Shown: positions 7,899 to 17,097, counted from the stretch's first letter. The stretch: 64,000 nucleotides of DNA from Terriglobales bacterium (GCA_035691485.1 DASSIZ010000013.1:1-64000); one strand, 5' to 3'. Notes: generated by a model not told the origin, from the sequence alone. Made by a program: numbers and translations.

Positions 7899-8606
7899 TT
7901 AAATCTTCATTCCGTTCATCATCTCCGGGACAGTGACGAACTCAAACCCCTCGCCGAGGAAGCGCTCCAGCATCAGCTCCGTCGCCCGCACCGTAGCCGA
8001 ACGATCGGCGCCGAATTGCTTGTGACTGCCGTCATGCAGCAGGATGACGTCCCCTCCCAGCACCTGTTTGCTCACCAGCTTCGCAATCTTCTCCGGCGGG
8101 TACGGATTCCAATCCCAGCCGCTCACCCCCCACATCACCGGTTCCAGGCCCATGCGGCGCGCGGTGCGCAACACCGCCGGGGTGCGTCCGCCGTGCGGCG
8201 GACGAAACAGATGAGCGTGCGCAACACCGGCTTCGTCGAAGGCGCGCTCGCAGCTTTCCAGCTCCGCACGGATTTCCCGTTCGCGGCGGAAGATCAGGTT
8301 GGGATGGGTCGTAGTGTGGTTCCCGATGACGTGTCCGGCGGCGGCAACGGCGCGCGCGATCTCGGGCCGCTGCCGGACGTAGCTGCCGAGCATGAAAAAA
8401 GTGGCCAGGACCTGGCGCCGGGCGAGCACCTCGAGCAGGCGTTGCGTGTGCGGGTCGTTGGGGCCATCATCGAAGGTCAAGGCCAGCCGGCGCGACGGGG
8501 GCGGCTCGCCGATGAAGGTGCGGCCGTAAAGCTGCGAGCGCGGCGCCATGGTGTTGTAACCGGCAGCCACAACGGCAGCCCCGCCGGCAATGAGTGGCCA
8601 GATCAT
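7899..8606 (-). CDS. Polysaccharide deacetylase (NodB domain, CE4)
   Basis: At 235 residues it has an N-terminal hydrophobic anchor (PLIAGGAAVVAAGY) and a NodB domain. The CE4 motifs are visible: LTFDDGPND (motif 1, catalytic base and metal Asp), HTTTHPN (motif 2, metal His pair) and FRPPHGGRTP (motif 3); the later WDWNPYPP and ILLHDGS are also typical. CE4 enzymes remove acetyl groups from peptidoglycan, chitin or exopolysaccharide; the substrate cannot be told here. It converges on purE (17 nt gap). A TACAAT box lies 8 nt before the ATG (8620-8615) with no Shine-Dalgarno. Confidence 0.93.
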   Translation of the reverse strand: MIWPLIAGGAAVVAAGYNTMAPRSQLYGRTFIGEPPPSRRLALTFDDGPNDPHTQRLLEVLARRQVLATFFMLGSYVRQRPEIARAVAAAGHVIGNHTTTHPNLIFRREREIRAELESCERAFDEAGVAHAHLFRPPHGGRTPAVLRTARRMGLEPVMWGVSGWDWNPYPPEKIAKLVSKQVLGGDVILLHDGSHKQFGADRSATVRATELMLERFLGEGFEFVTVPEMMNGMKI

Positions 8607-8633
8607 CCGTTTGCATTGTAAAGGTTGGGAGTA

Positions 8634-8750
8634 AATTGCTGAATTGCAGAACCGCTGAATTGCCGGATTTCAATTTTGCAATACCGCGGTTCGGCAATTT
8701 CGCAATTTGTTTACTGAATCCGCAATTGCTTCCCGCAACTTTGCGCGTTA
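8634..8750. repeat. GAATTGC/GCAATTC-rich intergenic repeat tract (family B)
   Basis: The divergent spacer contains many near copies of GAATTGC, GCAATT and CCGCAATT in both orientations and is more AT-rich than its surroundings. A similar tract lies at 17464-17560. It could fold into several alternative hairpins. No function is assigned. Confidence 0.5.
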
Positions 8751-8786
8751 TGCTGCGCCCAGTTCCCAGGACGACGACCCGGCACC

Positions 8787-9449
8787 ATGGCCAATCTTTT
8801 CGAGCTACCCCGATACATCGCAATCGAAGGTCCCATACGAGTCGGCAAGAGCACGCTGGCAGAGGTGCTCGCCGAGCGCCTGCACGCGCAACGCATCTCC
8901 GAGGCCGAGGACAATCCGTTTCTGCGCGCTTTTTATGACGGCGAGCGCGGCGCGGCCTTCCAGGCCCAGATGGCCTTTCTGGTGCGGCGCTTCGAGCAGC
9001 TCAAGGCGCTCGACGTCGGGCCGAAGTCGCGGCGCATCGTGGTCGCCGACTACATCTTCGAAAAGGACAAGCTCTTCGCCTGCCTCAACCTGACCGATCC
9101 CGAGCTGGATATCTACAACCGCTATTACGGCGAATTTCGCGAGCAGCTCCCGACTCCCGACCTGGTCATCTACCTCCAGGCAACGCCCGAGGTGCTCAAG
9201 AAGCGCCTGCGCAAGAAGGGTGCGACGGCGGAGGCATCCATCAACGACGATTACCTGGAAGAGGTCGCCAAGGCCTACGAGCACTTCTTCTTTCACTACA
9301 CCGCCAGCGATCTGCTGATCGTCAACACCAGCGACATCGATTTCGTGGATCGCAACGAGGACTTGCAGGAGCTGCTGCGGAAAGTCAGCGAGCCGGTGCG
9401 TGGGACGCAGTACTTCCTGCCCCTGGGCGGCCAGGCCGCAACCGCCTAG
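8787..9449 (+). CDS. Deoxynucleoside kinase (dGK/dCK family)
   Basis: Phosphorylates deoxynucleosides for salvage. The 220-residue protein begins YIAIEGPIRVGKSTLAE, with a P-loop in which the usual GxxGxGKS is replaced by GPIRVGKS, as in many bacterial members. DYIFEKDKLFA matches the catalytic and sugar-binding region, and LVIYLQATPEVLKKRLRKKG is the lid segment with basic residues. It is divergently placed from the deacetylase and followed by a hydrolase gene 91 nt away. Base specificity (dG/dA or dC) cannot be fixed from sequence alone. Confidence 0.88.
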   Translation: MANLFELPRYIAIEGPIRVGKSTLAEVLAERLHAQRISEAEDNPFLRAFYDGERGAAFQAQMAFLVRRFEQLKALDVGPKSRRIVVADYIFEKDKLFACLNLTDPELDIYNRYYGEFREQLPTPDLVIYLQATPEVLKKRLRKKGATAEASINDDYLEEVAKAYEHFFFHYTASDLLIVNTSDIDFVDRNEDLQELLRKVSEPVRGTQYFLPLGGQAATA

Positions 9450-9540
9450 CGCGGGATTTTCCGACTGTCCCACTACCGATACGAATCCGGAATCCCCTGC
9501 CTTGCGTGTATGATTCCGCTCGCCTCAAGGAGGCGCCCGT

Positions 9541-10713
9541 ATGACCCGCCGGATATCGTACATTCCTGCTGTTTTTCTGCTTGCACTCTCTTGCCTCGGG
9601 CAAACGAAATCAGCCGACCGCGTCGTGGACCTGACCTCCGCCGATGGAACCAGGCTGAAGGCGACGTTCTTCTCCCCCGCCAATCCCGGTCCCGGAGTCC
9701 TGCTGCTGCACCAGTGCAATAAAGACCGCAAAATATGGGACAGCCTGGCTCGGCAACTCGCCGCATCGGGCTTGAACGTGCTGACGTTCGATTTGCGCAA
9801 CTTTGGCGAGAGCGAAGGCAAGCCCCTCGACCAGCTGGCACCGGAAGAGGCGCAAGCCTCGGCGCGGAAGTGGCCTGCCGACGTCGATGCCGCGTTCCAG
9901 TACCTGGTCTCTCAACCGGACGTGAAGCGCGACATCATTGGACTCGCCGGCGCCAGTTGTGGGGTCAACAACTCGGTGCAGGCCGCGCGCCGTCATCCTG
10001 AGGTCAAGTCGCTCGTGCTCCTCGCTGGTCCCACCGATCTTGATGGCCGCAACTTCCTGCGCCACACCAGCCTGCCCATCCTCTACGGTTACGCTGACGA
10101 TGATGAATTCCCGCCATCGCCGCTGAATACGCAGTGGCAGTATGCGCTCACGCCTAGTCCCAGCAAGAAGCTTGTGCGCTATCCCGACGGCGGTCATGGG
10201 GCGGAAATCTTCAAGGTGCACCCCGAGTTTGAAACCGTGATCAGGGATTGGTTCGTGACCACGCTAATCAGGACGCCCGGGCAGGCGCCGGTTTCGAAGG
10301 AGAAACCCGCGCTGCCGAAGTCGATCCAGTTTTTCACCCTGCTCGAAGAACCGGGAGGCGCCGCCAAGGTTTCCGCCATGCTGGCGGAAGCGCGAAAAAA
10401 AGACAACAAAGCAACACTGTTCCCGGAAGACGTGGTGAACATCATGGGCTATGAGCACATGCAGGCGGGCGACAACGGCGGCGCCGTCGAAATCCTCAAG
10501 CTCAATGCCGAAGCGTATCCCCACTCCGCCAACGTCTACGACAGCTTATCCGACGCGTACCTGGCCAACGGCCAGAAAGACCTGGCGCTCGCCAATGTCA
10601 AGCGCGCGCTCGAAATGCTCAAGACCGATACCACCACGCCACAACGGATCCGCGACGGTATCAAGGCCAGCTGCGAACAGAAGCTGAAACAATTAGGAGC
10701 CAAGCCGGAATAG
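9541..10713 (+). CDS. Secreted alpha/beta hydrolase with C-terminal helical repeat region
   Basis: 390 residues with a signal peptide (YIPAVFLLALSCLGQ) then an alpha/beta hydrolase domain. The oxyanion region is VLLLHQCNKD, the nucleophile elbow GLAGASCGV (GxSxG), a likely acid lies in YADDDEFPP, and the His in PDGGHGAEIF. This resembles dienelactone-hydrolase-like enzymes. After residue ~245 it continues with a TPR-like tail (GDNGGAVEILKLNAEAYPHS, then LANGQKDLALANVKRALEML). A strong RBS (AAGGAGG at about 9526) and a TATGAT -10 at about 9506 precede it. It converges on the carboxyltransferase gene with a 5 nt gap. The substrate is unknown. Confidence 0.8.
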   Translation: MTRRISYIPAVFLLALSCLGQTKSADRVVDLTSADGTRLKATFFSPANPGPGVLLLHQCNKDRKIWDSLARQLAASGLNVLTFDLRNFGESEGKPLDQLAPEEAQASARKWPADVDAAFQYLVSQPDVKRDIIGLAGASCGVNNSVQAARRHPEVKSLVLLAGPTDLDGRNFLRHTSLPILYGYADDDEFPPSPLNTQWQYALTPSPSKKLVRYPDGGHGAEIFKVHPEFETVIRDWFVTTLIRTPGQAPVSKEKPALPKSIQFFTLLEEPGGAAKVSAMLAEARKKDNKATLFPEDVVNIMGYEHMQAGDNGGAVEILKLNAEAYPHSANVYDSLSDAYLANGQKDLALANVKRALEMLKTDTTTPQRIRDGIKASCEQKLKQLGAKPE

Positions 10714-10718
10714 CCGCC

Positions 10719-12269
10719 CTATAGCGGTATATTCCCGTGCTTCTTGGGCGGGTTCTTGTCGCGCTTGGTCTGCAGCATCTCCAGCGCCTGGATCAGCTTT
10801 TTGCGCGTCTCCCGCGGCTGGATGACGGCGTCAATGTAGCCGCGCTCGGCCGCAACATACGGGTTGGAATATTTTTCGCGGAACTCGTTGATCTTGGCCT
10901 GCCGCGTGGCGTCACGGTCTTGCGCCTTGTCGAGTTCCCGCTTGTAAACAATGTCGACTGCCCCTTCCGGCCCCATGACCGCGATCTCGGCGGTCGGCCA
11001 GGCGTAGTTCACATCCGCCCGGATGTGTTTCGATGCCATGACGCAGTACGCGCCGCCGTAAGCCTTGCGCGTAATCACCGTGATCTTCGGCACGGTTGCC
11101 TCGGCAAAAGCATAGAGCAGTTTGGCGCCGTGCACGATGATGCCGCCGTGCTCCTGGTTCACGCCCGGCAGAAACCCGGGAACGTCTTCAAAGGTGATCA
11201 GCGGGATATTGAAGCAATCGCAGAAGCGCACGAAGCGCGCCCCCTTGATGGAACTGGCGATATCCAGCACGCCGGCAAGAAATGCCGGTTGATTTGCCAC
11301 CACGCCCACCGGGCGTCCGTTCAGGCGCGCGAAGCCGATGACGATGTTTTTCGCATAGTGCTCCTGCACCTCGAAGAAGTAGCCGTCATCGATCACGGCG
11401 TTGATCGCGTCCTTGATGTCATAAGGCTGGTTGGATTCGGCGGGGACAAGCTTGTCGAGACCGGCGTCGGCGCGGTCCATCGAGTCGGTGCAGTCGCGGC
11501 GCGGCGGGTCTTCCAAATTATTGGACGGGACGAAGCTGAGCAGTTCCCGGACCATGCTCAGGCACTCGGCATCGTCGTGCGCCATGAAGTGCGCCACCCC
11601 GGAGGTGGCGTTGTGGGTCATGGCGCCGCCCAGTTCTTCCTTGCTGACCTCTTCATGGGTGACGGTCTTGATGACGTCAGGCCCGGTGATGAACATGTAG
11701 GAAGTCTTGTCCACCATCAGGGTGAAGTCAGTGATGGCGGGCGAGTACACGGCGCCGCCTGCGCAGGGTCCCATGATGGCCGAGATCTGCGGGATGACCC
11801 CGCTGGCCAGCGTATTGCGCAGAAAGATGTCGGCATAACCGGCCAGCGACATCACCCCTTCCTGGATGCGCGCGCCGCCGGAGTCATTGAGCCCGATCAC
11901 GGGAGCGCCCACCCTCATGGCCTGGTCCATGATCTTGACGATCTTGTTGGCATTGGCGAGGGAAAGCGATCCGCCGAACACGGTGAAGTCTTGCGCGAAG
12001 ACGAAGACAAGGCGTCCCTCGATGCGGCCGAACCCGGTAACGAATCCGTCGCCGTAATACTTCTGCTCCTGCATGCCGAAATCGTGGCACTGATGGGTGA
12101 CGAGCTTGTCCGTCTCTTCGAAGGTGCCCTCATCGAGGAGGAAGGCAATGCGCTCGCGCGCATTCATCTTGCCTTCCTTGTGCATCTTGGCGCGGCGCTG
12201 CTCGCCGCCGCCTTGCTCGGCGAGGTGATCGCGTTTCTTCAGCTCTTCCAGTTTTTGTTCCAGGTTCAT
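10719..12269 (-). CDS. Acyl-CoA carboxylase carboxyltransferase (beta) subunit, propionyl/methylmalonyl-CoA type
   Basis: Transfers carboxyl from biotin to an acyl-CoA such as propionyl-CoA. The 516-residue length is standard. Typical segments are [54 protein letters not shown] and, in the C-terminal half, [31 protein letters not shown] and GAYCVMASK, including the two oxyanion Gly-rich turns. The biotin carboxylase/carrier partner is not in the window. A perfect TATAAT lies 9 nt before the ATG at 12269, with no Shine-Dalgarno, so the 5' leader is probably 2-3 nt. Confidence 0.93.
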   Translation of the reverse strand: MNLEQKLEELKKRDHLAEQGGGEQRRAKMHKEGKMNARERIAFLLDEGTFEETDKLVTHQCHDFGMQEQKYYGDGFVTGFGRIEGRLVFVFAQDFTVFGGSLSLANANKIVKIMDQAMRVGAPVIGLNDSGGARIQEGVMSLAGYADIFLRNTLASGVIPQISAIMGPCAGGAVYSPAITDFTLMVDKTSYMFITGPDVIKTVTHEEVSKEELGGAMTHNATSGVAHFMAHDDAECLSMVRELLSFVPSNNLEDPPRRDCTDSMDRADAGLDKLVPAESNQPYDIKDAINAVIDDGYFFEVQEHYAKNIVIGFARLNGRPVGVVANQPAFLAGVLDIASSIKGARFVRFCDCFNIPLITFEDVPGFLPGVNQEHGGIIVHGAKLLYAFAEATVPKITVITRKAYGGAYCVMASKHIRADVNYAWPTAEIAVMGPEGAVDIVYKRELDKAQDRDATRQAKINEFREKYSNPYVAAERGYIDAVIQPRETRKKLIQALEMLQTKRDKNPPKKHGNIPL

Positions 12270-12278
12270 GGCCTGCGA

Positions 12279-12284
12279 ATTATA
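12279..12284 (-). promoter_or_regulatory. -10 box (TATAAT) of the carboxyltransferase gene
   Basis: TATAAT reads on the minus strand at 12284-12279, 9 nt before the ATG at 12269. The leader would be about 2-3 nt. Confidence 0.5.
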
Positions 12285-12346
12285 GACGCAGGCCGTGGCG
12301 CCAAGCAGAGAAATGCGGGTTTTGCGATGGTCGCTTCCCGGCGCCC

Positions 12347-12916
12347 TCAGTCCTGGCCGCTGGAGGTGGGTTCCCAACGGTACTTCTTGCCGTCCCAGTA
12401 GACGTCGGCGCCCAGGCCGCCATACTCAACTGCGTGGATGGTATTCACGGTCGTCTTTTTTCTCTTGATGGGCATGCGCCCGGCGCTGAGACTGTCGAAG
12501 GGGAGATTGACGATTACAAACTTGTCCTTAGGCGTCCGCCAGCTGTGCACCACCAGCACGTAGCGGGTTGTGCCGGCGTTGGTAGCGGAGAACTGCAAGG
12601 TGTCCTTCGCATTGCTCCAACCGAAGTACCCGTCGTAAGGATCAATGGCGCGGTAGTGATAGTCCATCTCGCCGCTGAGCGGATTTTTCGCTGTTGCCAC
12701 CAGCACCAGGTCCTCCTGGCCATCGCCATCCAGGTCTGCGGTGATGGGCGCAAATTTCGGATCCAGCTTGAATTGCTCGCCAAATTCGCGGGTACAGATT
12801 TGTTGCGCTTCGGAGGCAGCCATGGATTGGACTGCGGGCGTTTGTTGCGCGCTTGCAAACCAATGCAGGGCGCCGGCGGCGCAGAGGACAAGAACCGGGA
12901 CGGAGATTCTCCGCAT
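12347..12916 (-). CDS. Secreted hypothetical protein with an FG-GAP/VCBS-like calcium loop
   Basis: A 189-residue protein with a signal peptide ([18 protein letters not shown]). Residues ~62-72 contain [15 protein letters not shown], the DxDxDG loop seen in VCBS/FG-GAP repeats, which usually binds Ca2+; only one such repeat is visible. The rest is beta-rich and I do not recognise the family. A TAGAGT box lies 6 nt before the ATG at 12916, so the message is probably leaderless. Two palindromes at 12982-13019 lie about 66-103 nt upstream and could be operators for this gene. Confidence 0.6.
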   Translation of the reverse strand: MRRISVPVLVLCAAGALHWFASAQQTPAVQSMAASEAQQICTREFGEQFKLDPKFAPITADLDGDGQEDLVLVATAKNPLSGEMDYHYRAIDPYDGYFGWSNAKDTLQFSATNAGTTRYVLVVHSWRTPKDKFVIVNLPFDSLSAGRMPIKRKKTTVNTIHAVEYGGLGADVYWDGKKYRWEPTSSGQD

Positions 12917-12981
12917 TCCCGTACTCTATCCCCGCCGTCGGTCTGGGCAAAGTGGCAAAGAGGATGTCAGTTACGCAGCAA

Positions 12982-13019
12982 CGGAATACATTCCGTCGTG
13001 ATCAGCGGAATAAATTCCG
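12982..13019. promoter_or_regulatory. Twin palindromes CGGAATACATTCCG and CGGAATAAATTCCG
   Basis: Two 14-nt inverted repeats of the form CGGAAT-AnA-TTCCG lie at 12982-12995 and 13006-13019, with centres 24 bp apart. Repeated half-sites at near two helical turns look like a tandem binding site for a dimeric regulator. They lie upstream of the secreted protein gene (start 12916) and downstream of DoxX, both on the minus strand. The regulator is unknown. Confidence 0.45.
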
Positions 13020-13071
13020 CCGCTCCACCTGAGCCAGGGGCCTGTTGCTTGCTGGCAGGCGAATCTGCGCG

Positions 13072-13509
13072 TCAGGCTGCCTTTTTGCGAAGCAAGCCGC
13101 GCGCCCGCGAACGCTCCCGTGGTTTCTCGCGTTCGGACTTTACTTCCTTGATCTTCTCTTCGGCGCCTGCGATCGCCAGCGCCGCTCCCAGCAGGGCCAT
13201 GTTCTTCATGAAATTGATTTCGTCGTTCATCTTCTGGGCGGGATCCTCGATTGCCCAGAAGTTGTGCATCACGGGAGAGACGCCGCCGAGAAATCCCGCG
13301 ATCAGCAGGGCGCCGAACTTCGGCTTTAACCCAATGGCCAGCATGGTGCCCCCGAGCAGCATCATCGCGCCCGACACCTGCACCGCCACCTCAGGTTGCG
13401 GAACACCCTTCGCGGCGGCGTAGCCAGCCAGGTCCTTCGTCTTCTTGAAGTGGCTAATGCCGCTCATAATGAAGAATCCGCCCAGCATAAGACGTCCGAC
13501 TGTGCGCAT
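13072..13509 (-). CDS. DoxX family membrane protein
   Basis: 145 residues with four predicted hydrophobic helices: RLMLGGFFIMSGISHF, VSGAMMLLGGTMLAIG, FGALLIAGFLGGVSP and MALLGAALAIAG, ending in a very basic tail (EREKPRERSRARGLLRKK). This fits the DoxX family (PF07681), small inner-membrane proteins linked in some bacteria to thiosulfate or redox functions; the role here is unknown. A good Shine-Dalgarno (AGGAGAG) precedes the ATG at 13509, unlike the leaderless genes nearby. Confidence 0.8.
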   Translation of the reverse strand: MRTVGRLMLGGFFIMSGISHFKKTKDLAGYAAAKGVPQPEVAVQVSGAMMLLGGTMLAIGLKPKFGALLIAGFLGGVSPVMHNFWAIEDPAQKMNDEINFMKNMALLGAALAIAGAEEKIKEVKSEREKPRERSRARGLLRKKAA

Positions 13510-13591
13510 GGGTGCTCTCCTTTCGATCGCGCTCCCGAGTTGGATGCGGGGATAACGTCAGCCAGTGGTCAGGGGCAACGAGTTCGGTGCC

Positions 13592-13619
13592 CCACTCAAG
13601 CTTCGTCTGGCTTGAGTGG
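13592..13619. repeat. 10-bp inverted repeat (CCACTCAAGC ... GCTTGAGTGG)
   Basis: A perfect 10-bp stem encloses an 8-nt loop between the end of thiL and the start of the DoxX gene. It has no T-run, so it may not be a simple terminator. Hairpins of this kind are spread through the intergenic DNA of the window. Confidence 0.5.
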
Positions 13620-13651
13620 AAATCGGCTCGGACTCAACAAAACGGCAGGCT

Positions 13652-14587
13652 TCAGCGGAAGTGTTCCCAGCCGCGGGCGGGCAGGGGGCGGCGGCGGCCT
13701 TGGCGGTCGGCGAGGAAGGCCCGATTCCCGCGAATAATCTCACCGATACGCGTGACGCGAATGCCGGCAATCTGGTCGGCGATGCGGGTGCGCGGCGCGG
13801 CGGTGAAAAGCAACTCGTAGTCTTCGCCACCGTGGAGCGCGAGTTCCAGCGAGGCGCCTTTCGCAACCGGCACGCTCTCGGCATAGAGCACGGCGCCGAC
13901 GCCGCTTTCTTCGCAGATATGGGAAAGGTCGGTGGAAAGGCCGTCGCTCAGATCGATCGCGGCGGTTGCGAACCGGCGCAGAGCGCGGCCAACAGCAATC
14001 CTGGGCTCGGGATAAAAATAGGCGCGGTTCTGCGCCACGCGAAGTTTCCTGCCGCGCCGCAGTTGCTGGATCACAGCTGCGGATCTCCCCAAAACGCCGG
14101 TGACGTAGATGGCGTCACCGGGTCTTGCCCCCGATCGCAACAGCGCTTGTCCTCGCGGCGCCGAGCCGATGACAATGATATCGGCGAGCACGCCGCCGCC
14201 TGGCGATTGCGCGATGTCTCCGCCTGCCAGCGGCAGCTTGAACTTGGCGGCGAGTTTCAGCAGGCCGCGCAGGAATCCGTCGGCCCAGCGCTGCGGGAGG
14301 TCAACTGGTAAGGCAAACGACAGAAAGACGGCAAGGGGATCGCCACCCATGGCTGCTATGTCGCTCAGGCCGCGCGTCAGGCAGCGATGGCCGGCGGAGT
14401 CAGCCGGATGCCAGTCGCGTCGGAAATGAACGTTCTCCAGGCTGAAGTCGGTGGTGACCAGGATTTCATGGCCGCGGGGCGGGCGCAGGACGGCGCAATC
14501 GTCACCGATACCGCGCACCAGCGCATGGGAACGCGTTCTGGCCGCACGGGCGATGCGTGAGATAAGTTTTCGTTCGGGCAGAACCAA
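13652..14587 (-). CDS. thiL: Thiamine-monophosphate kinase
   Basis: Phosphorylates thiamine monophosphate to thiamine diphosphate, the last step of cofactor synthesis. The 311-residue protein shows the PurM/ThiL signatures: GIGDDCAVLRPP near the N-terminus, ILVTTDFSLENVHFR, GLSDIAAMGGDP, AGGDIAQSPGG, DLSDGLSTDLSH and HGGEDYELLF. The start is TTG at 14587: no ATG fits and the frame begins there. A TATAGT box (14601-14596) lies 8 nt upstream and no Shine-Dalgarno is present. It is divergent from selA, about 130 nt apart. No other thi genes are in the window. Confidence 0.95.
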   Translation of the reverse strand: MVLPERKLISRIARAARTRSHALVRGIGDDCAVLRPPRGHEILVTTDFSLENVHFRRDWHPADSAGHRCLTRGLSDIAAMGGDPLAVFLSFALPVDLPQRWADGFLRGLLKLAAKFKLPLAGGDIAQSPGGGVLADIIVIGSAPRGQALLRSGARPGDAIYVTGVLGRSAAVIQQLRRGRKLRVAQNRAYFYPEPRIAVGRALRRFATAAIDLSDGLSTDLSHICEESGVGAVLYAESVPVAKGASLELALHGGEDYELLFTAAPRTRIADQIAGIRVTRIGEIIRGNRAFLADRQGRRRPLPARGWEHFR

Positions 14588-14718
14588 GCGCCGTTACTAT
14601 ACGAAATATTCGCCAGGCTGGCACAGAGATCACCGTGAAACTTCAAAAAGCGCGTTACTGGCTGGTCGATGTTTCCCGGTGCCTCGTAGTCCCGGTGGTG
14701 CAATAATCTCGACGGGCC

Positions 14719-16143
14719 ATGGCTAAGAACTCGAAAGTCGAAAGTCGGAACCCTCAATTGTTCCGCAAGCTGCCCTCCCTGGACGAGCTGCTGCGGACGC
14801 CGGAAATGACGCGCATGGTGGAGCGGGAAGGCCGCGCGGCCACGCTCGACGCGGCGCGGACCGTGCTCGAGCGGCTGCGCGCGGAAATCAGCTCCGGAAG
14901 CATGAACGAGCCAGGAATCGAGGTGGCGATCGGCGGGCTTCCGGACGCGGTGCAACGCGAGCTGCGTCGAACCCTGGAACCGTCCCTGCGGCCGGTGATC
15001 AATGCCACCGGGGTCGTGTTGCACACGAACCTGGGTCGGGCGCCGCTGGGCCGGGCTGCGCTGGAGCACGCGCGCCAGGTTGCGGAGTTATATTCCAACC
15101 TCGAATTCGAAGTCGATTCCGGCGAGCGCGGCAAGCGCGACGTCCACGTGGACCGGCTGTTCGCGCGTTTGTTCAGCGAGTATTCCGACGATGTCGCCAC
15201 CGTGGTGGTGAACAACAACGCGGCCGCGGTGCTGCTGGCGCTGAATACGCTGGCCGAAGGCGGGGAGGTGGTGGTGTCGCGCGGAGAGCTGGTGGAGATC
15301 GGAGGCTCCTTCCGCATTCCTGACGTGATGACGAAGTCGGGCGCGGCGCTGCGCGAGGTTGGCACCACCAACCGCACCCGGCTGGCCGATTACGAGCGCG
15401 CCATCACCGAGCGCACGCGGCTGATCCTGCGCGTGCACCGGTCGAACTTTCAGATTGTCGGCTTCACCGAACAGCCGCCGCTCGAAGAACTGGTGTTGCT
15501 GGCACACCAGCGCGGTTTACCCATCGTCGAAGACCTGGGCAGCGGCGCCCTTCTGGATTTGAGGACCATCGGCATCGGCAGCGAGCCGGTAGTCGGTGAC
15601 AGCCTGCGCGCGGGCGTGGACGTGGTCACCTACAGCGGCGACAAGCTGCTGGGAGGACCGCAAGCAGGTATGCTCAGCGGGCGGCGCGAGATGATCACTC
15701 GCATTCGCTCCAACCCTGTGTTCCGCGCGCTTCGCGTGGACAAGCTCATCTATGCCGCGCTCGAGGCAACGCTGCTTTCCTACGTGCGCCAGGACCACGA
15801 CGCCATACCCGCGCTGCGCATGATGCGCCTGCCGGCGGAGGAGATTGGCCGGCGCGCCGAGACGATAGCGAAGAATCTGCACCTTCCCATTCGCGGAGAG
15901 GTGATCGCCGGCGAGTCGGTGATCGGCGGCGGTGCGGCGCCGGGCGCCACGCTGTCGACGAAGTTGCTGGCGCTAACCCGCGAAGGCTGGAGCGCGGACG
16001 AATTCGCCGCGCGGCTGAGAGCGAATGACCCGGCGATCATTGCGCGAGTTGAGGAAGGACGGGTGTTGCTGGATTTCCGGACAATTTTTCCCGAGCAGGA
16101 CCAGGAGATCGCCCGCGCCCTGCAGGGGATCGGCGCCAGCTAG
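14719..16143 (+). CDS. selA: L-seryl-tRNA(Sec) selenium transferase
   Basis: PLP enzyme that converts Ser-tRNA(Sec) to Sec-tRNA(Sec) using selenophosphate. The 474 residues include the N-terminal helical domain (LPSLDELLRTPEM), PVINATGVVLHTNLGRAPL, VVNNNAAAVLLAL, VHRSNFQIVGFTE and VEDLGSGAL, and the PLP-binding Lys309 in TYSGDKLLGGPQAG. These are the classic SelA motifs. selB, selD and tRNA-Sec are not in the window and must lie elsewhere. Less than 3 kb away (18360-18866) is a gene that needs this pathway. A TAATCT -10-like box lies 9 nt before the ATG. Confidence 0.95.
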   Translation: MAKNSKVESRNPQLFRKLPSLDELLRTPEMTRMVEREGRAATLDAARTVLERLRAEISSGSMNEPGIEVAIGGLPDAVQRELRRTLEPSLRPVINATGVVLHTNLGRAPLGRAALEHARQVAELYSNLEFEVDSGERGKRDVHVDRLFARLFSEYSDDVATVVVNNNAAAVLLALNTLAEGGEVVVSRGELVEIGGSFRIPDVMTKSGAALREVGTTNRTRLADYERAITERTRLILRVHRSNFQIVGFTEQPPLEELVLLAHQRGLPIVEDLGSGALLDLRTIGIGSEPVVGDSLRAGVDVVTYSGDKLLGGPQAGMLSGRREMITRIRSNPVFRALRVDKLIYAALEATLLSYVRQDHDAIPALRMMRLPAEEIGRRAETIAKNLHLPIRGEVIAGESVIGGGAAPGATLSTKLLALTREGWSADEFAARLRANDPAIIARVEEGRVLLDFRTIFPEQDQEIARALQGIGAS

Positions 16144-16182
16144 TTATCCTCCCGGAATCTCGGCTTCCCGGTTACAACTGCT

Positions 16183-16923
16183 TTACATTGCGGCGATGGC
16201 GGACCCAACAATCTTGTAAATCAGGAAGACAGCGAGCACGGTGACGATGGCGGTGGAGCGCTTCACTTTGCTGACAGAAGAATAGCCAATCCCCAGCAGC
16301 ACAACCACCCACAGGGAGAACACGTCCACGGCTGAAAGAATGCCGTAGAGAAACTTGTGTTCCAGCGGGTTCATGAAATACGCGGGATTGGTCGCGACCG
16401 GATTCCTGACATTGAAGCCTTCCGGATCGACTCCCACAGTCAGCGAAACAATTGCCAACACGGTGCTGAGAAGGAAGGGTAGATAGCTGTACATCGTAAC
16501 CGCCAGCGATTGCTTGTACCCAATCTCCGCGCCCATGCCGAAGTTAAAAATCACCAGGAATACACCAGCTATGATCAGAGCTCCCACGAGTTGGAGCAGC
16601 GGCGTGCCGTAGGAAAAATAAGAAGTGACCTTGGCGCCTATTTCCATGCGGCGGGCACGGTCCTCAGGCGAGAGTTTCTCCAGTTGCTCCATCTGCGCCG
16701 GCTTCTTGGCAAGTTCATTGCGCACGATCTGCTCAAAGCCGATCTTCTGGGCCATGACAAACACGAACGCGAGGGCGGCAAGCGACGACAGCACCCAGGG
16801 CACCCACCAGCTCTGGTTGCGCCGGATGTCGGCAAAGGTACTGCTGGGCGCGACGAAGGTGTTAATGACGCGCGCGGCTTCGGACAACGGCGGTGGGCTC
16901 ACAGGGGCGGACGCAGCGCTCAT
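16183..16923 (-). CDS. YIP1 family integral membrane protein
   Basis: 246 residues with five hydrophobic helices: WWVPWVLSSLAALAFVFVM, LLQLVGALIIAGVFLVIF, YLPFLLSTVLAIVSL, FSLWVVVLLGIGYSS and TAIVTVLAVFLIYKI. The N-terminal ~45 residues are Pro/Ala-rich with a helix AARVINTFVAPSSTFADI, typical of bacterial YIP1-domain proteins (PF04893). A soluble charged stretch (KKPAQMEQLEKLSPEDRARR) lies between helices 1 and 2. Function is unknown. The start ATG at 16923 has GGAG about 11 nt upstream; a TACAAT promoter is visible about 40 nt upstream. Confidence 0.75.
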   Translation of the reverse strand: MSAASAPVSPPPLSEAARVINTFVAPSSTFADIRRNQSWWVPWVLSSLAALAFVFVMAQKIGFEQIVRNELAKKPAQMEQLEKLSPEDRARRMEIGAKVTSYFSYGTPLLQLVGALIIAGVFLVIFNFGMGAEIGYKQSLAVTMYSYLPFLLSTVLAIVSLTVGVDPEGFNVRNPVATNPAYFMNPLEHKFLYGILSAVDVFSLWVVVLLGIGYSSVSKVKRSTAIVTVLAVFLIYKIVGSAIAAM

Positions 16924-17050
16924 GGGAAAAGTCTCCGGAGTGATTGGCGCTAGTGTGACGCGGGATTGTAGCAAACTTGCTGATTTTCCGATTGGGTGTC
17001 TTGCTGATCCGGCGATTTGCCGCGGGCGTTTTGGCAACTCGCAAAACCCT

Positions 17051-17072
17051 TCTCTCTGCGACCTCTGTGGCT
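17051..17072. repeat. CTCTGCGACCTCTGTGGCT repeat (family C)
   Basis: TCTCTCTGCGACCTCTGTGGCT lies upstream of the YIP1 gene and is nearly identical to CCTCTGCGGCCTCTGTGGCT at 33053-33072; an inverted partial copy is at 32947-32958. Confidence 0.45.
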
Positions 17073-17097
17073 CTTCCCAGATTCGGCCCATCAGCAT

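Noticed and set aside
10737-12401. 554-codon plus frame opposite the carboxyltransferase
   Set aside because: Antisense shadow; the minus-strand product has all family motifs.
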